A stretch of 64,000 nt of DNA, taken from assembly GCA_963787205.1 (NCBI GenBank), contig CAWBCD010000029.1, forward strand, positions 1-64,000, written 5' to 3'. Below, piece by piece: positions 8,865-18,493 of this stretch. The stretch is from DATFNI01 sp963787205 (GTDB lineage Bacteria > Bacteroidota > Rhodothermia > Balneolales > DATFMH01). A program made the translations under genes and the position numbers. Numbering within the stretch: position 1 is the first letter of the stretch; every line of letters begins with the position of its first letter. Below the pieces are notes generated by a model. That model worked only from the letters and a program-made list of their open reading frames with translations. It was not told the origin of the DNA and searched no databases.

Positions 8865-10313
8865 ATGGAAACCGCGCAAGAGTTAGTCTTTTTTTTACCG
8901 GCCATTATCCTCGCCGCTGCAGGACTTATCGTCTTAATGGTAGACGCTTTTTCAAAAAATACAGAGACTGTATACTGGATAACAGTTATCTCAACCTTTA
9001 TTGCCTTATTATTTGCTTTTCGGGATATGATGCTTCCCGAAGGCGACATCTTTTACAAGATGATTGCTTACGGCGGAGTAACCGGATTCGGTTCTATGGT
9101 GATACTGTTGGGTACTTTTTTCAGTATCGTCCTTTCACACGATTATCTGAGGGGAATCCGGCATAATTTTTCTGAAGTATACGCCTTGATGCTTTTTGCC
9201 GGCGTAGGCATGCTTACTCTTGCCTCGGCTGATGATCTCATTACTGTATTTATTGGGCTTGAGACCATGTCTATCTGCCTGTATGTACTGACGGGATTGG
9301 TTCATGAACGCAGGGAAGGTATTGAGGCATCATTGAAATACTTCCTCTTAGGAGCTTTTTCAACCGGTTTTTTCCTTTATGGTATCGCTCTGTTATACGG
9401 GGCAACCGGTTCAACTAACTTGGCGGATATCGCCCAGTCTACGAACCATAGTTTTATCTTTTGGGCCGGTGTTGGCCTTTTGCTGGTTGGTTTCCTTTTC
9501 AAGGTATCTGCCGTTCCGTTCCATATGTGGGCACCGGACGTTTACCAGGGGGCACCGACTACGATTACCGGTTTCATGGCTACATCGTCCAAGGCAGCCG
9601 CCTTTGTGGCACTCATCATGGTGCTGAGCCGTGCGCTTCCGGGCGCCGTATTTGGATGGGGGCAGGCCTTAAGAGTCATTGCCATTCTCACAATGATCGT
9701 TGGCAACCTGATTGCAATCGTTCAGGATAACATAAAACGTATGCTGGCCTACTCATCGATTGCCCATGCAGGGTATATTCTTGTCGGACTTGTTGCAGGA
9801 ACGGTTGAGGGATATAATGCGGTGATGTATTACCTTTTTGCCTACACGGTTATGAATCTTGGTGCCTTTGGTGTGGTTGCCTATTTCGAACGTCAAAAAG
9901 GTGCGGACTTTACCAATATTGAGAATTACGCAGGTCTGGGCTATCGTCAACCCATGATGGCCATATTGCTGTCCATATTCCTTTTTTCTCTGGCCGGGAT
10001 CCCTCCGTTTGTCGGATTTATAGGGAAATACAAAATATTTGCTGCAGCCATTCATGCCAACTATATCGGTTTGGCTATTGTAGGGGTGCTGGCAAGTGCC
10101 GCAAGTGCCTATTACTACCTCCGTGTGATGGTTTATATGTACATGCGTGAGCCGCAGGAAGAATACAAGATGCTTTCGGTTGCTCCTGCTTACCAGTTTG
10201 CGCTTATTTTGCTGGCCATCTTTACGATATATTTTGGGATTGCACCATCAGATCTGTATCACTTACTCGGTGCCTATCACTATGGAACCGGCGTGGCTGC
10301 CCTGGTGCCTTAA
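8865..10313 (+). CDS. nuoN: NADH-quinone oxidoreductase subunit N
   Basis: A 482-residue, 14-span antiporter-like subunit of complex I. Hallmarks are DDLITVFIGLETMSICLYVLTG (essential Glu), the GFLFKVSAVPFHMWAPDVYQGAPTTITGFMATSSKAAAF block with its Lys residues, and NLIAIVQDNIKRMLAYSSIAHAGY. It starts 10 bases after the dehydratase stop and ends the operon. No strong terminator follows; the next recognisable signal is the rpsF promoter. Confidence 0.96.
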   Translation: METAQELVFFLPAIILAAAGLIVLMVDAFSKNTETVYWITVISTFIALLFAFRDMMLPEGDIFYKMIAYGGVTGFGSMVILLGTFFSIVLSHDYLRGIRHNFSEVYALMLFAGVGMLTLASADDLITVFIGLETMSICLYVLTGLVHERREGIEASLKYFLLGAFSTGFFLYGIALLYGATGSTNLADIAQSTNHSFIFWAGVGLLLVGFLFKVSAVPFHMWAPDVYQGAPTTITGFMATSSKAAAFVALIMVLSRALPGAVFGWGQALRVIAILTMIVGNLIAIVQDNIKRMLAYSSIAHAGYILVGLVAGTVEGYNAVMYYLFAYTVMNLGAFGVVAYFERQKGADFTNIENYAGLGYRQPMMAILLSIFLFSLAGIPPFVGFIGKYKIFAAAIHANYIGLAIVGVLASAASAYYYLRVMVYMYMREPQEEYKMLSVAPAYQFALILLAIFTIYFGIAPSDLYHLLGAYHYGTGVAALVP

Positions 10314-10322
10314 CCGGTTTTA

Positions 10323-10354
10323 TTTGTAAATCAGTCTGTAAAAGAATATATTTG
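10323..10354 (+). promoter_or_regulatory. rpsF operon promoter, Bacteroidota consensus
   Basis: TTTG at 10323-10326, a 20-nt spacer, then TATATTTG at 10347-10354. This is an exact match to the -33 TTTG / -7 TAnnTTTG promoter of Bacteroidota at the expected spacing. It lies just after the nuoN stop and about 80 bases before rpsF. Confidence 0.75.
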
Positions 10355-10372
10355 GCAGCTCCTGTCGACCCC

Positions 10373-10398
10373 GTCCCCAGAGCATTAGGGATTGGGAC
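10373..10398 (+). promoter_or_regulatory. Hairpin in rpsF leader, possible S6:S18 autoregulatory site
   Basis: GTCCC (10373-10377) pairs with GGGAC (10394-10398), followed directly by CGGCTG. Leaders of rpsF in many bacteria carry a hairpin with a conserved CCG on its 3' side that binds the S6:S18 complex and represses translation. The position, the ACCGG after the stem and the downstream rpsF-rpsR pair fit, but I cannot verify the full consensus. Confidence 0.4.
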
Positions 10399-10434
10399 CG
10401 GCTGTTTACAATCAAACAACCAAAGGACTGTAAT

Positions 10435-10812
10435 ATGTCAAAAACCAATTTTTACGAGCTTACCTATATAGTTAAATCCGTTCTCGATGAGAACGATATT
10501 AAAGCTACCGTTGAAAAAGTAACCAACTTTCTTACCGAAAACGGTGCTAAGATTGAAGACGTAGACGAGTGGGGGAACCGCGAACTCGCATACGACATTG
10601 ATAAGATGCAAAGTGGCTATTTTGTGAATATGTATTTCGAAGTAGCTGGTGAAGCCATGGTTCAGCTTGAGCGGATGCTGAAACTGGAAGACAACGTCAT
10701 TCGTTTTATCTTCCTGAAGTACGACAGTAAGATGATGCGTCATCATGAATTGGCTAAAAAGGGTGAAGTTCCCAATATCTTTGCTGTCGAAGAAGAGGAA
10801 GAAAATAGTTGA
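10435..10812 (+). CDS. rpsF: 30S ribosomal protein S6
   Basis: 125 residues with the S6 ferredoxin-like fold: YELTYIVKSVLDE at the start, the central WGNRELAYDIDKMQSGYFVNMYFE block and ERMLKLEDNVIRFIFLKYD. S6 dimerises with S18 on the platform of the small subunit. A short acidic C-terminal tail (VEEEEENS) is typical. First gene of rpsF-rpsR-rplI, with 31 bases to rpsR. Confidence 0.97.
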   Translation: MSKTNFYELTYIVKSVLDENDIKATVEKVTNFLTENGAKIEDVDEWGNRELAYDIDKMQSGYFVNMYFEVAGEAMVQLERMLKLEDNVIRFIFLKYDSKMMRHHELAKKGEVPNIFAVEEEEENS

Positions 10813-10843
10813 TCACGAAATTTAAGCAGAAAGAGAATTTACC

Positions 10844-11095
10844 ATGTTAAAGAATCCCGCACATCCGCAGAAGAAACAACTTAAAGACAAGCAGTGCCTT
10901 TTCAGCAAGGCCGGAATCGAGTACATTGATTATAAAGATGTCGACGTATTAAAACGTTTTATCAACGATCAGGGTAAGATACTGCCGCGTCGTGTAACCG
11001 GCACGAGTGCCAAGTATCAGCGTCAGCTTTCATTGGCAGTTAAGCGGGCACGTCATCTTGGTTTGTTGCCCTACGTATCACAGAATTTACGGTAA
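10844..11095 (+). CDS. rpsR: 30S ribosomal protein S18
   Basis: 83 residues. The core IDYKDVDVLKRFINDQGKILPRRVTGTSAKYQRQLSLAVKRARHLGLLPY is unmistakably S18. It binds S6 and 16S rRNA in the platform. A Cys remains at the N-terminal side (KDKQCLFSKAG), but no four-cysteine zinc site is present. It lies between rpsF and rplI in the standard order. Confidence 0.97.
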   Translation: MLKNPAHPQKKQLKDKQCLFSKAGIEYIDYKDVDVLKRFINDQGKILPRRVTGTSAKYQRQLSLAVKRARHLGLLPYVSQNLR

Positions 11096-11118
11096 TACCA
11101 CTAGCAGTAGGAACAGTT

Positions 11119-11568
11119 ATGAAATTAATACTTAAGGAAACGGTTGAGAAGCTTGGCGAATCGGGTGATGTCGTCACAGTTAAAGACGGTTACGGAAGGA
11201 ACTACCTGATCCCGCAAGGCAAGGCTGTGGTGGCTACCACCGGTGCAATTCACGCCATCGATGAGCGTCAGCGTCAGCTGCAAAAACGTTTTGAACTGGA
11301 TCGTAAAGCTGCCGAAGGACTTGCACAAAAGATCAAGGAAACCTCAATCACGATACCGGTGACGAGTGGTGAAGAAGGTAAGATTCACGGTACCATCACT
11401 ACCATACAGATTGCCAAGGCCCTTTCTGAAAAAGGAATCGAGATCGACCGTCGTAAGATCACACTTAATGAAGACGTCAAAGCGTTAGGTGAATATACTG
11501 CCGAGGTTCAGTTGGAAAGTGAAATCTCTGCTGAATTGAAAATCTGGGTAGTAAAAGATGAGTCTTGA
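11119..11568 (+). CDS. rplI: 50S ribosomal protein L9
   Basis: 149 residues, full length. The N-terminal rRNA-binding domain carries VEKLGESGDVVTVKDGYGRNYLIPQGKAV; a long helix links it to the C-terminal domain containing GKIHGTITTIQIAKAL and WVVKDES. L9 sits at the base of the L1 stalk and helps maintain the reading frame. It is third in the ribosomal operon; dsbD starts 16 bases after its stop and may be co-transcribed. Confidence 0.97.
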   Translation: MKLILKETVEKLGESGDVVTVKDGYGRNYLIPQGKAVVATTGAIHAIDERQRQLQKRFELDRKAAEGLAQKIKETSITIPVTSGEEGKIHGTITTIQIAKALSEKGIEIDRRKITLNEDVKALGEYTAEVQLESEISAELKIWVVKDES

Positions 11569-11584
11569 CCATCGATAATCAAAT

Positions 11585-13558
11585 GTGATTGTGAAAAATC
11601 TAATCAGGATTTTGGGGGTCGGGCTTCTGCTTTTGACCCCTTTTTTTGTTTTTGCTCAGGGTATCCCGAGCCCGGTACACTTCTCGATAAAGGCTCCGGA
11701 AGGTACGATTAAGACAGGCGAACAAGTAACCGTCGTCGTACATGCCGATATCGATAAGGGCTGGCATCTCTACGCCACCAATCTGGGTGATAATGGACCG
11801 GTACCTACCTCATTCAAGATCACATCTGATAACGCGCGTATCACCGGTAAGATTGAAGAGGGCAAACTTGAAAGTACGTATGATCCGAATTTCCAGATGA
11901 AATTGAGCTGGCATTCCGACTCTGCCAATTTTAGGATCCCCGTCACCTTTGATAAGGCCACGCCGTCTGTGCAGCAACTAAAGGTTCAGGTTCATTACAT
12001 GACTTGTAACGATCATGAGTGTCTGCCTCCCACACATAAAGAGTTGATCGCAGATGTTACCGTGGAAAAGGGCAGTAAAAAAGCTGATCTTTTGCCTTCG
12101 CAAACGAACACCGGATCCGGCGCTCTCATAACTCAAGGCTCAAAACCCACTGCACCAACTACAGATGCCCGTATACAGGGTGATTTAAATAGTTACACTG
12201 GCAAAGGAATTTTCTCATTTCTATGGATAGCGATAACAGCGGGACTTGCTGCCTTGCTGACTCCGTGTGTGTTCCCGATGATCCCGCTTACCGTGTCCTA
12301 CTTTTCTAAACAGTCGAATGGAGATCGAAAACAAGCAGTCAGCAGCGCGCTGTTATTCGGACTATCCATCATTTTTACATTCACCTTAATCGGATCAGTC
12401 CTGGCAGTTATTCTGGGTGCCTCAGGTGCATCCAGATTCGCTTCTAATCCGTGGGTCAACCTGTCACTTGGTCTCATATTCGTTTTGTTTGCTATCAGCC
12501 TTCTTGGATTATTTGAGCTGCGCCTGCCTTACCAGCTAACCAACTATCTGAACCGGCAAAGCAACGAGAAGAAAGGACTGGCTGGAATCTTGTTCATGGG
12601 TCTGACTATCAGTGCCGTTTCGTTCTCCTGTACTGCGCCATTTGTCGGTGCCATCCTGGCCGCAACAACGCTGGGCCGATGGTTCTACCCGGTGATTGGT
12701 ATGATCGCCTTTTCTGCGGCATTTTCGATCCCGTTCATTCTGTTTGCCATGTTCCCGGGCTGGCTGGAATCACTGCCGCACAGCGGCGACTGGATGAACT
12801 CGGTTAAAGTGATCCTGGGCTTTATCGAGCTGGCTGCCGCGTTCAAATTTCTTTCTAATGCAGATCTTGTCTGGAATTTGAATATTGTGACTCGTCCGTT
12901 AACCATCTCAGCATGGATTGTGATATCCGGACTGGCGGGTTTTTATCTTCTGGGGAAATTACGGCTGTCGCATGAGTCGAAGAAAGAGCATATATCGACT
13001 GTGCGTCTTCTGCTTGCCATTCCCTTTCTGGCATTCAGTCTCTACCTGGTCCCGGGACTGCTGGGTGCGTCATTGGGCATCTGGGATGCCTGGCTGCCTC
13101 CGAAGAAAGCGACCGATGTGAGTGTTGTTGCAACCATTGCACAGAATTCACATGGCAGCACGGCGGACAACCCGGATGGGAATTGGGCATCGAACCTGGA
13201 TACCGCCAGAAAAACGGCGGCCGAAAAAAGTGAACCTCTTTTCATTGATTTCACCGGGTACACATGTACGAACTGCCGGGCGATGGAATCCAACGTATTT
13301 TCACTCGATCAGGTGAAGCAACGATTCCAAAAGTTTCGCCTTGTGCGATTATACACCGACGACGGCACTGAAGGTCCCAAAAATCAGTTGTATCAGTTTA
13401 ATCTGACCGGGACGGTCGCTTTGCCGACCTATGCGATCATCGACCCCCAGAACGGACATCTGATCAATATGATATCCGGTTATACCGAGCCGAAGGCTTT
13501 CATTAAGTTTCTGGATCGCGGGTTGGAACAATTTTCAAAAAATAATCAGGACGGATAG
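11585..13558 (+). CDS. dsbD: Thiol:disulfide interchange protein DsbD
   Basis: A 657-residue three-part reductase that moves electrons from cytoplasmic thioredoxin to periplasmic disulfide-reducing and cytochrome-c-maturation proteins. A signal peptide (about 1-25) precedes the N-terminal immunoglobulin-like domain with Cys141 and Cys146 (CNDHEC). The eight-span middle domain carries Cys228 (TPCVFPMIPLT) and Cys349 (SFSCTAPFVG). The C-terminal thioredoxin-like domain has Cys561-x-x-Cys564 (YTCTNC). All six cysteines needed for the relay are present. GTG at 11585 was chosen as start; a second GTG six bases later is possible. Periplasmic reduction fits with an exported cupredoxin and other periplasmic proteins in the window. 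Confidence 0.93.
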   Translation: MIVKNLIRILGVGLLLLTPFFVFAQGIPSPVHFSIKAPEGTIKTGEQVTVVVHADIDKGWHLYATNLGDNGPVPTSFKITSDNARITGKIEEGKLESTYDPNFQMKLSWHSDSANFRIPVTFDKATPSVQQLKVQVHYMTCNDHECLPPTHKELIADVTVEKGSKKADLLPSQTNTGSGALITQGSKPTAPTTDARIQGDLNSYTGKGIFSFLWIAITAGLAALLTPCVFPMIPLTVSYFSKQSNGDRKQAVSSALLFGLSIIFTFTLIGSVLAVILGASGASRFASNPWVNLSLGLIFVLFAISLLGLFELRLPYQLTNYLNRQSNEKKGLAGILFMGLTISAVSFSCTAPFVGAILAATTLGRWFYPVIGMIAFSAAFSIPFILFAMFPGWLESLPHSGDWMNSVKVILGFIELAAAFKFLSNADLVWNLNIVTRPLTISAWIVISGLAGFYLLGKLRLSHESKKEHISTVRLLLAIPFLAFSLYLVPGLLGASLGIWDAWLPPKKATDVSVVATIAQNSHGSTADNPDGNWASNLDTARKTAAEKSEPLFIDFTGYTCTNCRAMESNVFSLDQVKQRFQKFRLVRLYTDDGTEGPKNQLYQFNLTGTVALPTYAIIDPQNGHLINMISGYTEPKAFIKFLDRGLEQFSKNNQDG

Positions 13559-13572
13559 CAAATATAGTTTGG

Positions 13573-13998
13573 AGTACTTAAAGTGCCTAAAGTACTTAGA
13601 GTCCGGATTGGACTGAGAGCCATCCCGTGGCCACTTGAGGGCCATTTTGCGGGCTCGTGTGAGATAAGAGCTTTTCTATCGGAAGGGCTATGCCACAAAT
13701 GACAAGTGACAAATCAACCGTGTTTAAGCATCAAAGGCAATATCCTACGGGGTAAATCCATCTCTAAAAATTTTGGATCTTGAAGTACGAAACATGTGCA
13801 GGAGTCATGATTCATTTCAAGAGTGTAGGTTTGATTATTGGATATTATTTGTTTTTGATGATGATAATTTAGGATTTGTCAAGCTGTGAAGGCCCGGACA
13901 TAACAATATGCCTATCGAATGACCATTGAATGGCAATATTATCATTAACCCGCTACCAACTCTAAGTACTCCTAAGTACTTTAGGCACTTTAAGCACT
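13573..13998. repeat. Intergenic palindromic element with degenerate 9-mer arms
   Basis: The left arm 13573-13602 and right arm 13959-13998 are inverted copies of each other. The right arm carries an extra 10-bp unit and one other difference. Each arm is itself a run of imperfect 9-mers: AGTACTTAA, AGTGCCTAA, AGTACTTAG. Inside lies a second, weaker inverted pair: heptamer-like ACAAATG, ACAAGTG, ACAAATC near 13698-13720, and the TTTG-rich 13830-13880. No protein gene is seen in the enclosed bases. The element fills the 452-base gap between dsbD and the next gene, and its right arm ends 12 bases before that gene's start. Confidence 0.65.
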
Positions 13999-14010
13999 AA
14001 GCTTTTTATC

Positions 14011-17000
14011 GTGAACGCGCGTGATGTGGCTGTCAGCCTTTTTGTAGCTATTTGTATCCCTGTCGTTGCGGCAGCGCAGTCGTCTGTCCCCGTAAGAAGA
14101 GAGTTTCGTCATGCGCAACCCGATACAACTTATTTTCTGGATTACTGGGTGTCCGGACCAGTAACCGTTTTGCTGCATTCTGATACACTATCGGATAAAT
14201 ACTGGCAGTTTCATCCCAAAGAAGGAACACTTTCCTTCAGGAACTCACCCGATATCCATTATCCCCTCGATACGGTTGTGGTGAAATACCGTGTTTTCCC
14301 GTTTGGTGTGAGATCCATTTTTTACAGGCACAAGCTTGTGCCTCCAGACAGCGCACAACTTCATCAGTTTCAGGCTGATACGTCTCGAGAATCCATCAGT
14401 GTATCACAGAGTGTTTTTACTGAGGAAAATCTGTTCGGAAATGCCCGAATACAGAAGAGTGGAAGTTTCACAAGAGGAATCACGATTGGTACGAATCAGG
14501 ATGCATCTCTTGAGAGTGGGTTGCAGTTAAATTTGAATGGCCAGCTTACAGACAACTTATCGCTTATCGCGGTGTTGACGGATCGTAACACGCCCATTCA
14601 ACCGGAGGGTACAACTCAGAATCTGAAACAGTTCGATCGGGTCTATATTCGCTTACAAAGTCCGCATGCGCACGTGCAGCTCGGCGATATAGACGTGAAG
14701 TTCAATAACAGCTCGTTTGCACGACTCGACAGGCGGCTCCAGGGTGCGGAAGGAGGGGGAAACTTTGGAACCGGTCAATTCAGTGTTTTTGCAACGGCTG
14801 AGCGGGGTACCTACCGTGAGCAAAAGTTCCTGGGGCGTGATGGTGATCAGGGCCCATACAGGCTGACAGGTGCCAACGGCGAACCGTTTATCATCATACT
14901 GGCAGGTACCGAAAAGGTGTACGTGGATGGTGTTTTGATGCATCGTGGCGAACAAAACGACTATACGATTGATTACAGCCTGGGAGAAATTCAATTCACG
15001 AACCGGAGAATCATTACCTCCAAGTCCCGGATTACCGTCGATTTCCAATATCTCAATCAACAGTATAGCCGTTCTGTTCTAGGTGGGCAAATAAGCGATC
15101 ATCATTTTCTGAAGGGTAAACTGGAAATTGCCGCCGGCGTTATTCGTGAGGCAGATAGTGATAACCCCAATAGTCAGTTATCCTTTTCGCCGTCCGATAT
15201 TGCAGCCTTGAGAAGATCGGGAAACCAGCCTGCACAGGTCAGTGGGGTAGATTCGGTTGGGGGGGGGGCGATCTTAATAATGTGAAATATACCCGGCTCG
15301 ACACACTAATCGATGGCCAGCAATTCACTTATTACAAGAACATTCCAGGCGGACCGCAAAATATATACACAATCCGGTTCAGTTCGGTTCCGTCAGGCAC
15401 CGGATCATACCAGAGAGTCGGCCAGGCACAAAACGGGATCATCTATGAGTGGGTTGGTCAGGGACAGGGCGACTATGACACCTTGCGTACTATCACTCCG
15501 CCCACGGCTCATACAATGGTTACCCTGCGATCGGACTACAGGTTAACGAAGCACATCCGGCTGTCGGGCGAATGGGCCGGAAGCCAGTTTGATCAAAACA
15601 GATTTTCCGTGATCGGGAATCAGAATAATTTTGATAATGCGTACAAAGTGGGAATACAGACGGATAGCATTACGACAGGTATCGGTCTGATTCATTTCAA
15701 TGCGGATCAATGGTATAATGGAAAACGATTCGTCTATTTCGACCGGACTAAGCCCGTTGAGTTTGATCGAAAATGGAATATCGTCAGCGACCGTCAGACG
15801 CAGGAGAGAGCCACAGAGTCGAACCTGACCTGGATCCCGGGAAAGCAAACATCCCTGCGGTTTGGGGGCGGCTGGATCAACCGTCTTGATTTTAATGGCG
15901 CACGGCAGGAAGTGGATATATCCAGTAAGGAGAAAGGGCTGCCATCGCTTGATTATCACCTGGAACATATTGTCAGCACGGACTCCCTTTTGCACCAGCA
16001 TGGCGACTGGTTCCGGCAGCAGGGAAGTTTAAATTATGGAATCAATACCGGTATAGGTATCATTGGTCCGCTCTTTGACTGGGAGCATGAGTCACGTCTT
16101 CAGCGGGTTACAGGGACGGATTCTCTTGCCTCGACAGCGCTACGATTTTATAAACTGGGACCGGGTATCCAGTATTCTTTGGGTAGTAAATTCCAGTTGA
16201 GGTACCAGTACAGCTACCGTCGGGATGAGTTACCATCCGGGAAGTCCTTACGCAAAGAATCGGACGCTTATATCCAGGAAATTGGTCTGGACTGGCAGCC
16301 CGGGAATGCTTTCCAGACCAGTAACGAGATTTCTTTCCGTCGAAGAAATGTCACTCCTCTTTTCCAGCAGCAGAATCAGGAAAGCAATTCAAGGGGAGTG
16401 TATGTACGATCATTGACGAATTACAGACCATGGGACAGGGCCATTGACGGTCGGTTTTACTATGAAGTTACCACCCAGCAAAAGGCGTTGTTACAGGAAA
16501 CATACGTGAATGTTGGCCCTCAACTGGGACAGTACGTGTGGAAAGATCTGAATGGAGACGGCATTCAGCAGATAGATGAATTCTTCCCTGAACAATTACC
16601 GAATGAAGGTACTTATGCACTTCAGTACGTGCCAACCGACCGTCTTTTCCCGGTCATTTCTTTGCAGGCACGCTTAAGCCATCGTATAGAGCCGGAACGT
16701 TGGTTATCGAAGCACGGAGATCCGAATTCATTGTTACATAAGGTACTCTCGAATATTTCCATCAATTCCCGATTCGATATTCTGGAAACGAGCAGGACCA
16801 ATCATCTCTCTGATATCTATCTGATGCGAATATCGAAATTCGGAAATGATACAACAACGATAAATGAGCAAATAAGCTGGCGACAGGAACTGGACATTTT
16901 CCCGGACAGTCCGAATTACACCATTCAACTGTCGATTGATCAGAACCGCCATCAGGACCGGCAGACGATTGGACTTAACAAGCAGTTCGAGCGCAACATA

Positions 17001-17513
17001 AGGGCGTACGGCCGCTATCGTTTTAAAGGTGGTATAACCATAGAAAATGAATTCCTGGTGATACGCAATCGCAGAAACAGTGAAAATTTGTACAGTCGTA
17101 ATTATGATATCAAAGGTTTTGAGCTACGTCCTTCATTTACCTTTCCTTTTTCGGAAACGGATAATGCAACCTTATCTACGGCGCTGATTAGGAAACAAGA
17201 TTTATTTCCGGCTACCCATGTGCGCCTGATGGGAATAAATCTTGCCGTTGAAAACCGGGCGTACTGGTTAACAAAATGGCAGTTGTTTACAAGACTTGAG
17301 TTTAGGTCCTATAATTTGAAGGGAGAATCAGAAAGTCTGGGATTATTTGAATTAACCGATGGCGCGGGTGCTGGAAAATCATTACTTTGGCAAGTGCAGG
17401 CGAATTTTGCCATCAACAGTCTTTTAAGGGCTGAATTAGAATATGATGGCCGAACAGATAGGAGCGGGTCGCCTGTTCAAACCTTAAGGTTCACAATGCG
17501 AGCCGTGTTTTGA
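14011..17513 (+). pseudogene. Large outer-membrane beta-barrel-like protein, frameshifted at a G10 tract
   Basis: Two frames (14011-15285 and 15282-17513) encode one exported protein of about 1165 residues. The first half has a signal peptide (residues 1 to about 22), a leader ending GSFTRGITIGTNQDAS, and the block NLSLIAVLTDRNTPIQPEGT followed by FDRVYIRLQ. I associate that block with large Bacteroidota-lineage outer-membrane proteins that share sequence with SprA-type translocon regions. The second half is made of alternating amphipathic strands and ends in a Phe (TMRAVF), as outer-membrane barrels do. The frames are joined at ten G residues (15259-15268); a run of 8 or 11 would restore GGGDLNNVKYTRLDTL. 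The start is a GTG without a good ribosome site. Function unknown. Confidence 0.72.
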
Positions 17514-17626
17514 ATGAGACAATGGTAGTTTTGACTATTATTGCTTGTAACCGCTTCTTGGTGTGGAAATGGTAGAATGGTAGCCCTTTTGTGTAAACAT
17601 TTTACGTTAAGTTACATTTTTGAGCT

Positions 17627-17655
17627 TTGACATTTAAATCAAAATAATCTATCAT
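17627..17655 (+). promoter_or_regulatory. Promoter of the exbB operon
   Basis: TTGACA (17627-17632), a 17-base spacer, TATCAT (17650-17655). The same bases also give TTTG (17626-17629), 20 bases, TATCATTT, close to the Bacteroidota -33/-7 layout with the same 20-base spacing as the rpsF promoter. It lies 54 bases before exbB. Confidence 0.65.
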
Positions 17656-17708
17656 TTTCAAACTTTAATGAAGGTTGTAATCAAATAACGAACAATCGGA
17701 GTAAATCT

Positions 17709-18404
17709 ATGACCTTGTCGTTTGTTGTTGTATTCCTGCTGCAAGCCGGTGGAGCCAATAACGGAATCTTTAATATCCTTGTAAAGGAATTCAATGATGG
17801 TGGTGATTTCATGTGGCCAGTGTTGGCATGTCTGGTATTCGGACTAGCTATCTTTCTGGAACGTGTAATTTCACTTAACCGTGCTGATATCAATACTCGT
17901 CAATTTATATCGGACGTTAAAGAAACCCTCGAGACCGGTGGAATTCAGGAAGCAGAAGAACTCTGTTCCCGTACCCGCGGACCAGTTGCCTCAGTATTTC
18001 AGGCTGGCCTTATGCGAGCTGATGAAGGAATTGAAGCTGCAGAAAAAGCTATCTCTTCATATGGTTCCATTGAGATGAGTTTTCTGGAACGTGGCTTGGT
18101 ATGGTTAGCACTATTTATTTCACTGGCACCTCTGTTTGGATTCCTTGGAACAGTTGTCGGGATGGTTCAGGCATTTGATGCTATCCAAAAAGCTGGTGAC
18201 ATTTCCCCAAGCTTGGTTGCCGGTGGTATCAAGGTAGCTCTTTTAACGACAGTTGGTGGTCTTATCGGTGCTATTATTCTTCAGGTTGGTTATAACTACT
18301 GTGTGTCAAAAATTGACCGTCTCGTAGTTGATATGGAAGAAAGTTCAATCGTTCTTGTTGATTCCATTGCCAATTTGAAAGCAGGCAAACCGGTCAACGG
18401 TTGA
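17709..18404 (+). CDS. exbB: MotA/TolQ/ExbB proton channel family protein
   Basis: 231 residues. Three membrane spans: about 34-52 (WPVLACLVFGLAIFLERVIS), about 131-150, and about 175-200 containing KVALLTTVGGLIGAIILQVGYNY. The signature ALFISLAPLFGFLGTVVGMVQAFDAI is conserved. With ExbD it forms the proton-driven stator that energises TonB-dependent outer-membrane transport or a Tol-like or gliding-type motor. It is the first gene of a four-gene cluster with two exbD copies. An N-terminal extension of about 15 hydrophobic residues precedes the usual start. No TonB gene lies in the cluster. Confidence 0.92.
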   Translation: MTLSFVVVFLLQAGGANNGIFNILVKEFNDGGDFMWPVLACLVFGLAIFLERVISLNRADINTRQFISDVKETLETGGIQEAEELCSRTRGPVASVFQAGLMRADEGIEAAEKAISSYGSIEMSFLERGLVWLALFISLAPLFGFLGTVVGMVQAFDAIQKAGDISPSLVAGGIKVALLTTVGGLIGAIILQVGYNYCVSKIDRLVVDMEESSIVLVDSIANLKAGKPVNG

Positions 18405-18493
18405 TCATCGAAGAGATTGATCTTAATGGGGACCGGCAGTTAAACCGGATCCCCAACACTAAGTCTACCACTTGTTATTAAAAAGCACTTATT

